The notes: generated by a model from the letters alone, not told the origin. Positions 1-5,963 are shown, counted from the stretch's first letter. The stretch: DNA of 11,464 nt from Pseudomonadota bacterium (GCA_023392975.1 JAEWNA010000326.1:1-11464), one strand, 5' to 3'. Numbers and translations: made by a program.

Positions 1-100
1 GCGACACCACCGTCGGCGCGACGTCGGTCGGGGGCGTGGCGTATCCTCGCGGGCGGCGACGGGGCGGCATGCGATCAGCTTGGCCGCTGGCCCTTGCCCT

Positions 101-147
101 CGCAAGCCGGCGTTCGCATGCCGGCCCCGCAAGCCGGCCCGGCATGC
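101..147. repeat. Short direct and inverted repeats upstream of the thioesterase gene
   Basis: Bases 1-205 contain no convincing gene. Within them an 11-base unit occurs three times at almost regular spacing: CGCAAGCCGGC at 101-111, CGCATGCCGGC at 115-125 and CGCAAGCCGGC at 128-138. The arms GCATGCCGG (116-124) and CCGGCATGC (139-147) also form a perfect 9-bp inverted repeat around a 14-base loop. There is no T-run after it, so it is not a clear terminator. It may be a transcribed hairpin in the leader of the thioesterase gene or a remnant of an intergenic repeat. The function is unknown. Confidence 0.45.
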
Positions 148-205
148 GCGCCGCGCGCATGCGCCCGCACACCTCGCCGCATTCCCGCTTTTTCCGGAGC
201 GCCGC

Positions 206-691
206 ATGACCGATGACCTCCACGACGCGTCCCTGCGCGCGCTCGAAGCCGAACTGCTGGCGATGCCGCCGGTGGCGGCGCTGGGGCTGCGCGTCGGCGC
301 CGACGAGGGCGAGGCCGACGAGGGCGACGGCCGCCTGTGCCTGCGCGCACCGCTGGCTGCCAACGTCAACGACAAGGGCTGTGCCTTCGGCGGCAGCCTG
401 ACCTCGCTGATGACGCTGGCCGGCTGGGGCCTGATCGTCCGGCGCCTGGCGGCGGCGGGCCTGGACGCCGAGGTCTACGTCGCCGCCAGCGAGGTGCGCT
501 ATCGCGCCCCGCTGTACGCCGACCTGGTGGCCGTGGCCGTCCCCGCCGAAGGCGAATCCTGGGACGCCTTCCTTGCCGCCCTGCGCGACACCGGCAAGGC
601 CCGGTTCGCGATCGCGGCGCACGTCCCGCTGCCTGAAGGCGGGGTGGCTGCGGAGTGCCTGGGGCGCTATGTCGCGATGCGCAGGGGGTAG
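206..691 (+). CDS. YiiD C-terminal-type hotdog thioesterase (putative)
   Basis: A 161-aa cytosolic protein. Residues 55-75 carry the run NDKGCAFGGSLTSLMTLAGW, which matches the signature of the thioesterase domain at the C-terminus of YiiD (Asn, FGGSL and LAGWG), a hotdog fold related to 4-hydroxybenzoyl-CoA thioesterases. The segment near 93-103 (AASEVRYRAPL) fits the central hotdog strand. Such proteins are predicted to hydrolyse acyl thioesters, but the substrate is unknown. In E. coli YiiD this domain is fused to an N-acetyltransferase; here it stands alone. The start at 206 follows a good ribosome site (GGAG at 196-199, 6 nt away); the reading frame stays open upstream, but that stretch is low-complexity Arg/Ala/Pro and unlikely to be coding. 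The next gene begins one base after the stop, suggesting co-transcription. Confidence 0.82.
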   Translation: MTDDLHDASLRALEAELLAMPPVAALGLRVGADEGEADEGDGRLCLRAPLAANVNDKGCAFGGSLTSLMTLAGWGLIVRRLAAAGLDAEVYVAASEVRYRAPLYADLVAVAVPAEGESWDAFLAALRDTGKARFAIAAHVPLPEGGVAAECLGRYVAMRRG

Positions 692-692
692 G

Positions 693-1178
693 ATGCCGAC
701 TGCTCCCGCCGCCGACCCCCGGATGCCGATGCCTCGTTCCGACCTCCGCCGCCCGCGTCCCGTCCTCCGCGCCTTCGCCCACGGCCTGCTCGTCCTGATG
801 CTGGTGGCGCTGGCCGGCAACGCCTTCGCCGGCAAGAAGAGCGACCTGCTCAACCGGAACCAGTACGCCTACTCCGCGGCGATCCGCTGGGGCGATTTCG
901 AGGGCGCCAGCAGCATGGTCGACCCCAAGGTCCGCAAGGACCATCCGCTGACCGACGTCGACTTCTCCCGCTACGCCCAGATCCAGGTCACCGCCTACCG
1001 CGACCTGGCGACGATGCCCGGCCCAGACGACACGGTGCTGCGGGAGATCCAGATCGAGCTGGTCAACCGCAACACGCTCAGCGAACGCAAGATGCGCTAC
1101 ACCGAGGTCTGGCGCTACGACCCCGAGACCAAGAACTGGTGGATCGGCGGGCTGCCGGATTTCTGGCAGGGCCAGTGA
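693..1178 (+). CDS. Exported protein of unknown function
   Basis: A 161-aa protein I do not recognise. The N-terminus is a long basic stretch (Arg at 16, 19, 20, 22 and 26) followed by a hydrophobic core at about 31-43 and AGNAFA before G47, a convincing signal peptide with probable cleavage after A46, so the mature protein is likely periplasmic. The mature part is about 115 residues, rich in charged and aromatic residues, and ends in a Trp-rich segment (NWWIGGLPDFW near 148-158). A segment like SAAIRWGDFEGA (61-72) is reminiscent of NTF2-like small proteins, but that is weak. The start at 693 lies one base after the thioesterase stop and just behind a G-rich run (683-688). ATGs at 723 and 729 would give a more usual signal-peptide length and are real alternatives. 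Confidence 0.75.
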   Translation: MPTAPAADPRMPMPRSDLRRPRPVLRAFAHGLLVLMLVALAGNAFAGKKSDLLNRNQYAYSAAIRWGDFEGASSMVDPKVRKDHPLTDVDFSRYAQIQVTAYRDLATMPGPDDTVLREIQIELVNRNTLSERKMRYTEVWRYDPETKNWWIGGLPDFWQGQ

Positions 1179-1184
1179 CCGTCT

Positions 1185-1208
1185 CGCCGGGCGCCCGCCC
1201 GGCGCTTT
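1185..1208 (+). terminator. Probable intrinsic terminator after the exported-protein gene
   Basis: CGCCGGGCG (1185-1193) and CGCCCGGCG (1196-1204) are perfect 9-bp arms around CC, followed by CTTT. It starts 7 bases after the stop codon. The U-run is very short, so termination may be partial. Confidence 0.5.
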
Positions 1209-1235
1209 GCCAGCCGCGCCGCCGCGGGCGACAAT
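1207..1235 (+). promoter_or_regulatory. Putative sigma-70 promoter for the rhodanese gene
   Basis: TTGCCA (1207-1212, 5 of 6 to consensus) and GACAAT (1230-1235, 4 of 6) are separated by exactly 17 bases. The predicted transcription start near 1242 lies downstream of the ATGs at 1207 and 1234, which supports the GTG at 1291 as the rhodanese start. Such matches also occur by chance, so this is a prediction from sequence only. Confidence 0.45.
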
Positions 1236-1290
1236 GCCGCCCCCGCGCGGCTGGCCGCGCACCCGTTCGCGCCTCCGGATCCCGCCGCTC

Positions 1291-1728
1291 GTGACCTCCC
1301 AGGAACTTTGGGCCTTCGCCGCCCGCAACCCCGTCTACAGCATCGCCTTCGTCGGCCTGACGGCGGCCATCATCGCCAACGAGGTCGCGCGGCTGTTCCG
1401 CGGCTACAAGGCGCTGGCGCCGTCCCAGATCACCGCGCTGATCAACCAGGAGAACGCGCTGGTCGTCGACCTGCGCGCCGCCGGGGATTTCCAGGCCGGC
1501 CACATCGCCGGGTCGAAGAACGTGCAGATGGCCCAGTTCGACCCCGAGAACAAGCAGCTGGCGCCGGCCCGGGCGCTGCCGGTCGTGCTGGTCTGCCAGA
1601 ACGGCGTCACCGTCAACGGCGCCGCCAAGCGGTTGAAGAAGGCCGGGTTCGAGCGCGTGCACATCCTCGAGGGCGGCATCACCGCCTGGCGCCAGGCCGA
1701 CCTGCCGCTGGTCAAGGGCAAGGCCTGA
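1291..1728 (+). CDS. Membrane-anchored rhodanese-domain protein (YibN-like)
   Basis: A 145-aa protein. A single hydrophobic segment near residues 13-33 (NPVYSIAFVGLTAAIIANEV) is followed by Arg/Lys residues, predicting an N-terminal membrane anchor with the rest in the cytosol. Residues about 42-142 form one rhodanese domain: VVDLR at 58-62, GHIAGSKNV at 70-78, and the active-site loop CQNGVT with the candidate sulfur-carrying Cys at 102. The gene order rhodanese, secB, gpsA matches the E. coli yibN-grxC-secB-gpsA block, so this is probably the YibN counterpart, though grxC is missing here. The GTG start was chosen because the protein then begins just before the anchor, and because upstream in-frame ATGs (1207, 1234) overlap a likely promoter and encode Pro/Arg-rich non-domain sequence. 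The ribosome site is weak. Confidence 0.82.
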   Translation: MTSQELWAFAARNPVYSIAFVGLTAAIIANEVARLFRGYKALAPSQITALINQENALVVDLRAAGDFQAGHIAGSKNVQMAQFDPENKQLAPARALPVVLVCQNGVTVNGAAKRLKKAGFERVHILEGGITAWRQADLPLVKGKA

Positions 1729-1733
1729 GCCGC

Positions 1734-1753
1734 GCCGGGATTGCAATCCCGGC
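1734..1753. repeat. 20-bp perfect palindrome after the rhodanese gene
   Basis: GCCGGGATTGCAATCCCGGC reads the same on both strands across all 20 bases and begins 6 bases after the rhodanese stop. There is no following T-run. It could be a cruciform or hairpin element limiting read-through, a dispersed intergenic palindrome, or a protein-binding site. Confidence 0.7.
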
Positions 1754-1808
1754 CCCGGGCGCCCACATCCCCTCGGCCCGCCGGCGCGCCTGCCGCCGCG
1801 GCCGTCGA

Positions 1809-1826
1809 CCCGGAGGTCCCTCCGGG
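1809..1826. promoter_or_regulatory. Inverted repeat just upstream of the secB promoter
   Basis: CCCGGAGG (1809-1816) and CCTCCGGG (1819-1826) are perfect 8-bp arms around TC. The element ends 7 bases before the TG of the proposed extended -10 element, so it covers the position a -35 box would occupy. It could be an operator or activator site, or a hairpin in a transcript reading through from upstream. No regulator can be named. Confidence 0.45.
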
Positions 1827-1833
1827 GCATGCG

Positions 1834-1842
1834 TGCCATAAT
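1834..1842 (+). promoter_or_regulatory. Putative extended -10 promoter for secB-gpsA
   Basis: TGC directly followed by CATAAT matches the extended -10 pattern (TGn plus a 5-of-6 match to TATAAT). No recognisable -35 box lies 16-18 bases upstream, which is tolerable for extended -10 promoters. The implied start near 1849 gives secB a leader of about 35 nt with a good ribosome site (AGGAG at 1871-1875). The surrounding short AT-rich patch stands out from its GC-rich flanks. Confidence 0.45.
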
Positions 1843-1883
1843 TGACCTCTTTTCCGCGATTCGAACCCTCAGGAGCACCCGCC

Positions 1884-2390
1884 ATGTCCGAACCCGTCGC
1901 CAACGGCGCCGCCGCCGAAGCCAACGGCCCGACCTTCAGCGTCGAGAAGATCTACGTCAAGGATGTCTCGTTCGAGGCCCCGGGCGCCCCGCAGGTGTTC
2001 AACGAGCAGGGCCAGCCGGCGCTCGAGATGAACCTGAACCAGCGCGTCCAGCGTCTGGCCGACAACCTGTTCGAGGTCGAACTGGGCGTGACCCTGACCT
2101 GCAAGCTCGCCGACAAGACCGTGTACCTGGCCGAAGTGCGCCAGGCCGGCCTGTTCGGCCTGGGCGGCTTCGACGACCAGAACCTCGACGCCATGCTCGG
2201 CATCCACTGCCCGACCGTCCTGTATCCGTACGCCCGCCAGACCATCAGCGACCTGATCACGGCCGGCGGCTTCCCGCCGTTCCTGCTGCAGCCGATCAAC
2301 TTCGAAGGCCTGTACGCCGAAGGCCTGCGCCAGCGCGCCGCCCAGCAGGGCACCGGCCTGGCCGGTGCCGAGACCGCCGGCAACGCCTGA
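1884..2390 (+). CDS. secB: Protein-export chaperone SecB
   Basis: SecB is a homotetrameric cytosolic chaperone that keeps pre-proteins unfolded and delivers them to SecA for export through SecYEG. The 168-aa protein carries the family hallmarks: IYVKDVSFEAPGAP near residues 23-36, LTCKLADKTVYLAEVRQAGLF near 71-91, and the strongly conserved CPTVLYPYARQTISDLITAG followed by FPPFLLQPINFEGLYAE near 109-145. The acidic end typical of E. coli SecB is replaced by an Ala/Gly/Gln-rich tail. The start at 1884 has AGGAG 8 nt upstream; an in-frame ATG at 1842 lies inside the promoter and is rejected. gpsA follows after 22 bases and is probably co-transcribed. The clients may include exported outer-membrane proteins such as the three encoded nearby, but that is inference. 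Confidence 0.97.
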   Translation: MSEPVANGAAAEANGPTFSVEKIYVKDVSFEAPGAPQVFNEQGQPALEMNLNQRVQRLADNLFEVELGVTLTCKLADKTVYLAEVRQAGLFGLGGFDDQNLDAMLGIHCPTVLYPYARQTISDLITAGGFPPFLLQPINFEGLYAEGLRQRAAQQGTGLAGAETAGNA

Positions 2391-2412
2391 TCGCCGGCCT
2401 CAGGCCACGCGC

Positions 2413-3453
2413 ATGACCGATCGTGTCGATGCGGCCCCGGCCGTCGCCGTCCTCGGCGCCGGCTCGTGGGGCACGGCCCTGGCGGCGCTGATCGCCCGCC
2501 ATGGCCATCCCGTGACGCTGTGGGGCCGCGACGCCGCGACCCTCGCGGCGATCGACGGCCGACATGAAAACCCCCGCTACCTGCCGGGGATTCCGCTGCC
2601 CGACACCCTGCGTGCCACCACCGACCTCGCCACGGCCCTCGCCGGCTGCGACCTGGTGCTGGTGGCGGTGCCGTCGCACGCCTTCGCCGAGACCTTGCGC
2701 CTGCTGGCGCCGCGGCGCCCCGCGCACGCGGGCGTGTCGTGGGCGACCAAGGGCTTCGAGCCCGGGTCCGGGCGTTTCCTGCACGAGGTCGCCGGCGAAC
2801 TGCTGCCCGACGGCGTGCCGCTGGCGGTGGTCACGGGCCCTTCGTTCGCCAAGGAAGTCGCGCAGGGCCTGCCGACCGCGCTGACTGTGCATTCCGACGA
2901 TGCCGGCTTCGCCCAGCAGGTCGCCGATGTCCTGCACGGGCCGTCGTTCCGCGCCTACACCGGCGATGACATGCTGGGCGCCGAGCTCGGCGGGGCGATG
3001 AAGAACGTCCTGGCGGTCGCCACCGGCGTCGCCGACGGCATGTCGCTGGGGCTCAACGCCCGCGCCGGATTGATCACCCGCGGCCTCAACGAGATGCTGC
3101 GCCTGAACCTCGCCATCGGCGGCAAGGCCGAGACCCTGATGGGCCTCGCCGGCCTCGGCGACCTGGTGCTGACCTGCACCGGCGACCTGTCGCGCAATCG
3201 CCGCCTCGGGCTCGCGCTCGGCCGCGGCCAGTCCATCGACGAGGCCGTGCGCGCGATCGGCCAGGTGGTCGAGTCGATCCAGACCGCCGAGGAAGTGATG
3301 CGCCAGGCCGGCCGCCACGGCGTCGAACTGCCGATCTCCTCCAACGTCCGCGACGTGCTCAAGGGCGAGATCAACCCGGGCGAAGGGCTCAAGCGGCTGA
3401 TGGCGCGCGAGCAGAAGCCGGAATACCCGCACGGCCTGTTCGGCGACCACTGA
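2413..3453 (+). CDS. gpsA: Glycerol-3-phosphate dehydrogenase [NAD(P)+]
   Basis: GpsA reduces dihydroxyacetone phosphate to sn-glycerol 3-phosphate, the backbone for phospholipid synthesis, in the cytosol. The 346-aa length is normal for the family. The N-terminal Rossmann fold shows AVLGAGSWGTALA (GxGxxG with G15, G17, G20), the WGRD segment at 37-40 and VPSHAF at 86-91. The catalytic domain has TGPSFAKEVA (141-150), GGAMKNVLAVATG with the catalytic Lys at 197, and the signature TCTGDLSRNRRLG (254-266). The start at 2413 places the Rossmann fold close to the N-terminus; upstream in-frame sequence overlaps secB in another frame. The ribosome site is weak, so translation may be coupled to secB. 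It supplies the glycerol backbone for membrane lipids; the acyl chains may be modified by the operon at 6122-11315, although no direct link is visible. Confidence 0.97.
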   Translation: MTDRVDAAPAVAVLGAGSWGTALAALIARHGHPVTLWGRDAATLAAIDGRHENPRYLPGIPLPDTLRATTDLATALAGCDLVLVAVPSHAFAETLRLLAPRRPAHAGVSWATKGFEPGSGRFLHEVAGELLPDGVPLAVVTGPSFAKEVAQGLPTALTVHSDDAGFAQQVADVLHGPSFRAYTGDDMLGAELGGAMKNVLAVATGVADGMSLGLNARAGLITRGLNEMLRLNLAIGGKAETLMGLAGLGDLVLTCTGDLSRNRRLGLALGRGQSIDEAVRAIGQVVESIQTAEEVMRQAGRHGVELPISSNVRDVLKGEINPGEGLKRLMAREQKPEYPHGLFGDH

Positions 3454-3481
3454 GTCCCGTCGGCCGGTCCGCGACTCCAAC

Positions 3482-3510
3482 GAAAAAGCCCGGCGATGCC
3501 GGGCTTTTTC
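3482..3510. terminator. Bidirectional intrinsic terminator between gpsA and the barrel genes
   Basis: GAAAAAGCCCGGC (3482-3494) and GCCGGGCTTTTTC (3498-3510) form a perfect 13-bp stem with a three-base GAT loop. The A-run on the left and T-run on the right give a U-tract on both strands. It lies 28 bases after the gpsA stop and 22 bases past the stop of the convergent gene ending at 3533, so it can serve both. Confidence 0.93.
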
Positions 3511-3532
3511 GCGTGCGTCGGGATGGCGCGGA

Positions 3533-4126
3533 TCAGAAGCTTGCGCGCACGCCGAGCATGTACTGCGAGGTGAGATCGCCGAATTCGCCTTCGCCGACGA
3601 TGCCCCAGGTCTCGTTGATGATGAACTGGGCGCCGATCGTGCCGCTGAACTCGCTGTCGTAGTCGCTGCCGTTGACGTAGTTGGCCTTGATCCAGCCTTC
3701 GAAGTTGTTGCCGATGGCGCTGCGCAGGCCGGCCGAGACCTTGATGCCGTCGAAATTGTCGCGGTAGGCCGACGAATCCAGTTCGGTGTGCTGGAAGCCG
3801 CCCTCGGCGAAGAAATCGGCGTTGTCGAAGACCGTGTGTCGGTAGCCGAGGCCGATGTTCGACTGGCGGGCATTGATGTTGGTCGGCAGGTCGCTGTTCC
3901 GCGTCCAGGCGTAGCCGCCGAAGATGTAGAGGTCGTCGGTCATCTCGATCGAGGTGCGCACGGCGGCGCCGTCGAAATCGAAGCTGTCGTTCCCCAGGTT
4001 CGGGGTGTCGACGACGATGCGCTGGAAGCCGCCTTCGACGTAGGTATAACCGCCGAGGCTGTCCCTGGCGGACGCCGCGAACGGCAGACTGGCCAGCACG
4101 AGCGCGGCCGCAAGATGCTTCTTCAT
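3533..4126 (-). CDS. Outer-membrane beta-barrel protein, Ax21-like (copy 1)
   Basis: A 197-aa protein with a signal peptide of basic MKKH, hydrophobic core and cleavage site PFAASA before R21. The mature part shows alternating strands and short turns, for example GGYTYVEGGF near 25-34, DLYIFGGYAW near 64-73 and the final strand SQYMLGVRASF. The last residue is Phe preceded by alternating hydrophobics, the signal recognised by the BAM assembly machinery. The start and the opening YVEGG strand resemble the Ax21 family of small outer-membrane proteins of Xanthomonas and Stenotrophomonas, some of which are released in vesicles; their function is unsettled. The in-frame ATG at 4126 has a GGGGAG ribosome site 4 nt upstream; the frame stays open far upstream, but this is antisense to the neighbouring gene and is not coding. 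It is the most diverged of the three copies together with copy 2. Confidence 0.87.
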   Translation of the reverse strand: MKKHLAAALVLASLPFAASARDSLGGYTYVEGGFQRIVVDTPNLGNDSFDFDGAAVRTSIEMTDDLYIFGGYAWTRNSDLPTNINARQSNIGLGYRHTVFDNADFFAEGGFQHTELDSSAYRDNFDGIKVSAGLRSAIGNNFEGWIKANYVNGSDYDSEFSGTIGAQFIINETWGIVGEGEFGDLTSQYMLGVRASF

Positions 4127-4281
4127 GAATCTCCCCATTGCCGTGGCGTTGCCGTCGGCGTCGCCGGTAGTGTCGGTGGTCGGGCGTCCGGCGGACGCCG
4201 GGCGCGGTCTGCCAGTGTACCCAAGGCCGCGGCGTCGCGCAGCCGACGCCCGGATCGCCCCGCCCGGCTCCGGAAACGCGA

Positions 4282-4303
4282 ACGCCCGGCCGGGGCCGGG
4301 CGT
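4282..4303 (-). terminator. Probable terminator of barrel copy 2
   Basis: ACGCCCGGC (4282-4290) and GCCGGGCGT (4295-4303) are perfect 9-bp arms around a four-base loop. Read on the minus strand, the stem is followed by TCGCGTTTCC, a broken T-rich stretch. It lies about 40 bases past the copy 2 stop at 4342. Confidence 0.55.
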
Positions 4304-4314
4304 CGCGGGCGGAT

Positions 4315-4333
4315 CGGGGTCGAGCCGACCCCG
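4315..4333 (-). repeat. Hairpin between the copy 2 stop and its terminator
   Basis: CGGGGTCG (4315-4322) and CGACCCCG (4326-4333) form a perfect 8-bp stem with an AGC loop, starting 8 bases after the copy 2 stop on the minus strand. With the stem at 4282-4303 it makes a double hairpin at the transcript's 3' end, which may stabilise the mRNA or assist termination. Confidence 0.5.
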
Positions 4334-4341
4334 GTCGCGGG

Positions 4342-4923
4342 TCAGAAGCTGGCGCGCACGCCGACCTGCCAGGTGTCGGCATCGGCGTCGAGGAAGTTGT
4401 ATTCCTTGAAGTGGTACTGGCCGTAGATGCCCCACATGTCGTTGAACTTGACCAGGCCGTTGAGGTTCACGCCGACGACGTCGTCGAAGTTCTCGACGCC
4501 CGTCCAGGTCAGCTTGGCGCCCAGTTCGACGTGCTCGCCCACCGCCGAACGCACGCCGACCGCGGCGCGGTAGCCGTCGTTGTGGTAGCTGGTGCCGCCG
4601 AAACGGCTGTTCAGGCCGATGTAGCTGATTTCGGTCACCAGGTCGGTGCCCTCGGCCAGCGCGTGGTGGTAGCCGCCGGTCAATTCCCACGGCGCGATGT
4701 CGTCGCCGTGCAGGCTTTCCTTGTGCACCCCGACCGCGCCGTAGAAGGCGTCGCCGAAGCCGCCCTGGGCCTTCACGGCGTAGCCGTCGGCCTTGACGCT
4801 GTCGCCCGAGTCGCTGAATTCGGTCTTGCTGTAGCCCAGTTCGACGAAGCTGTAATGCAGTTCGGCGGCATTGGCAGCGAAAGGCGCGGACGCCAGCAGC
4901 GCCAGCGCAAGATACTTCTTCAT
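4342..4923 (-). CDS. Outer-membrane beta-barrel protein, Ax21-like (copy 2)
   Basis: A 193-aa protein. The signal peptide is MKKYLALALLASAPFAANA with cleavage before A20, very close to those of the two flanking copies. The mature protein opens with AELHYSFVELGYSKTEF, the same first-strand pattern (Y-x-x-V/F-E-x-G-Y) as the neighbours. It continues as alternating barrel strands and ends in VGVRASF, a C-terminal aromatic BAM signal nearly identical to the VRASF end of copy 1. Internal Gly-Gly-Tyr and Asp/Asn turns are typical of 8- to 10-strand barrels. Ribosome site AGGGG lies 5 nt before the ATG. It has its own likely promoter (4979-5006) and terminator, so it is a separate transcription unit. 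Ax21-like is a family-level guess; no substrate or partner can be seen. Confidence 0.85.
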   Translation of the reverse strand: MKKYLALALLASAPFAANAAELHYSFVELGYSKTEFSDSGDSVKADGYAVKAQGGFGDAFYGAVGVHKESLHGDDIAPWELTGGYHHALAEGTDLVTEISYIGLNSRFGGTSYHNDGYRAAVGVRSAVGEHVELGAKLTWTGVENFDDVVGVNLNGLVKFNDMWGIYGQYHFKEYNFLDADADTWQVGVRASF

Positions 4924-4978
4924 GTAAACCCCTGATCCGATTTAAGTTTTGAATGGAGCCGCCAGCGGCGGACGGGGC

Positions 4979-5006
4979 ATCTTAATGAAATATTGACGTT
5001 TGGCAA
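4979..5006 (-). promoter_or_regulatory. Putative promoter of barrel copy 2
   Basis: On the minus strand TTGCCA (5006-5001) and TAAGAT (4984-4979) are 16 bases apart, inside a short AT-rich patch that stands out from the GC-rich flanks. This predicts a leader of about 50 nt that contains a small hairpin (CCGCC/GGCGG, 4959-4971) before the AGGGG ribosome site. Confidence 0.5.
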
Positions 5007-5053
5007 GCGTCTGGCCCGAACCCCGGGATCCGGGCCACAAGCCGGCCACAAGA

Positions 5054-5075
5054 AAGCCCGGCTTGCGCCGGGCTT
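5054..5075 (-). terminator. Intrinsic terminator of barrel copy 3
   Basis: AAGCCCGGC (5054-5062) and GCCGGGCTT (5067-5075) form a perfect 9-bp stem with a four-base loop. On the minus strand the stem runs into TTTCTTGTGG. The arms are the same 9-mers used in the gpsA terminator. It lies about 100 bases past the copy 3 stop at 5173, leaving a longish 3' untranslated region. Confidence 0.7.
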
Positions 5076-5172
5076 CCAGGTCGCGACCGGGAGAGGTCGA
5101 TCGCGAGAACGGCGTGGAAAGGGCACGCCTGCCCTGCACGGGATCCGTGCGGCCGCGGGGGCGGCCGATGGC

Positions 5173-5733
5173 TTACCAGCTGAAGCGCGGGCCGACGAAC
5201 CACTGGGCGTCGCCGTTGGCGAACTTGACGTCGCCGTTCAGGCCCCAGTTCTCGTTGAACTTCACGTTCGCGCCCAGGCGGCCGTAGAAGTCGCCGTCGA
5301 CCTTCTCGTAGTCGCCGTAGCCGGCCATGGCGTAGCCCTCGAACTTCGGCGCCAGCGCGGCGCGGACGCCGACCTCGGCGCTGTAGCCGTCGAGCTTGGC
5401 GCCGGCACCGGCGTCCAGCTTCTCGTAGGCGACGCGGGTGACCAGGTCGACCTTGTCGCTCAGGCCGTAGTTGTAGCCGGCGCCGAGCTGCCACTGGTCG
5501 ACGTCGATGCTGGTGTGGTCGATCTTCTGGGTGGTGTAGCCGCCGAAAATGTGGAAGTTCGGGTGCACGGCCACGGAACCGTTGACGCCCCAGCCGTCGG
5601 CGTCGGGCACGCCGTCGTTGTTGTTGGTGGCGACGTAACCGCCCTCGACGTAGTTGTAGGACACGCCCTCGGCCGCGGAGGCGGCGAACGGCAGGGCGGC
5701 GAGCAGGGTCAGGGCGAGGAGAGTGCGCTTCAT
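5173..5733 (-). CDS. Outer-membrane beta-barrel protein, Ax21-like (copy 3)
   Basis: A 186-aa protein and the copy closest to what I know of the Ax21 family: a signal peptide MKRTLLALTLLAALPFAASA cleaved before A21, then AEGVSYNYVEGGYVATNNND. The mature part has regular barrel strands (FHIFGGYTTQKI near 55-66, QWQLGAGYNYGL, VDLVTRVAYEKL, AEVGVRAALAPKFEGYAMAGYG) and ends in WFVGPRFSW, with a terminal Trp for BAM recognition. The family is exported by Sec, inserted in the outer membrane and found in vesicles; earlier claims of a signalling role for Ax21 were retracted, so no function is assigned here. Ribosome site AGAGG lies 8 nt before the ATG, inside a small inverted repeat (GAGGT/ACCTC, 5734-5745) that could mask it. 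It is divergent from the lipid operon, sharing a 388-bp upstream region. Confidence 0.9.
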   Translation of the reverse strand: MKRTLLALTLLAALPFAASAAEGVSYNYVEGGYVATNNNDGVPDADGWGVNGSVAVHPNFHIFGGYTTQKIDHTSIDVDQWQLGAGYNYGLSDKVDLVTRVAYEKLDAGAGAKLDGYSAEVGVRAALAPKFEGYAMAGYGDYEKVDGDFYGRLGANVKFNENWGLNGDVKFANGDAQWFVGPRFSW

Positions 5734-5840
5734 GAGGTGAACCTCTGTGGTTGTTATTGGAGCCGGTGCGGGAGAGATGACGTGGGGCCGCTCCGGTGAA
5801 GCGCATTCTCGATATTTGCGCGTAACGAAACCTTAATACT

Positions 5841-5854
5841 GAACCGGTCGGTTC
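5841..5854. promoter_or_regulatory. Operator-like palindrome (GAACCG-GT-CGGTTC)
   Basis: GAACCGGTCGGTTC has perfect 6-bp arms around GT and immediately follows TTAATACT (5833-5840), a possible -10 region. Short palindromes of the ACCGGTCGGT type are common operators of TetR-family repressors, several of which control fatty-acid desaturase genes (DesT of Pseudomonas is a precedent). It is 108 bases from the copy 3 start and 268 from the methyltransferase start, so it could act on either. No regulator gene is complete in the window. Confidence 0.5.
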
Positions 5855-5944
5855 GGGAACTTTCGCGAAGCGTTCAGGCAGGGTGCCCGGTCGCAGTCCC
5901 TGCGACGTATCTGGCCGACGATGTCGATGTGGCCGTTGTCTGAA

Positions 5945-5963
5945 GTTGCATTGCAACATTGCA
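5945..5963. repeat. TTGCA palindrome cluster
   Basis: GTTGCATTGCAAC (5945-5957) is a perfect 6-bp inverted repeat around a single T. The 5-mer TTGCA occurs three times in 18 bases, at 5946-5950, 5951-5955 and 5959-5963. It may be a second protein-binding site in the operon's upstream region or part of a leader hairpin. Confidence 0.4.

Noticed and set aside
366..1328. 320-codon open frame on the minus strand
   Set aside because: It is antisense to the thioesterase and the exported-protein genes, both of which have starts, ribosome sites and sensible protein features.
1842..1870. TTGACC as a -35 box for secB
   Set aside because: No -10 element is present 16-18 bases downstream (ACCCTC at 17 bases).
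2296..3873. 525-codon open frame on the minus strand, antisense to gpsA
   Set aside because: gpsA is unmistakable on the other strand; the antisense product has no recognisable domain.
3788..5799. Long plus-strand frames opposite the three barrel genes
   Set aside because: They are shadows: the minus-strand genes have signal peptides, ribosome sites and C-terminal barrel signals, while the plus frames give Val/Gly/Arg-rich sequence with no domain.
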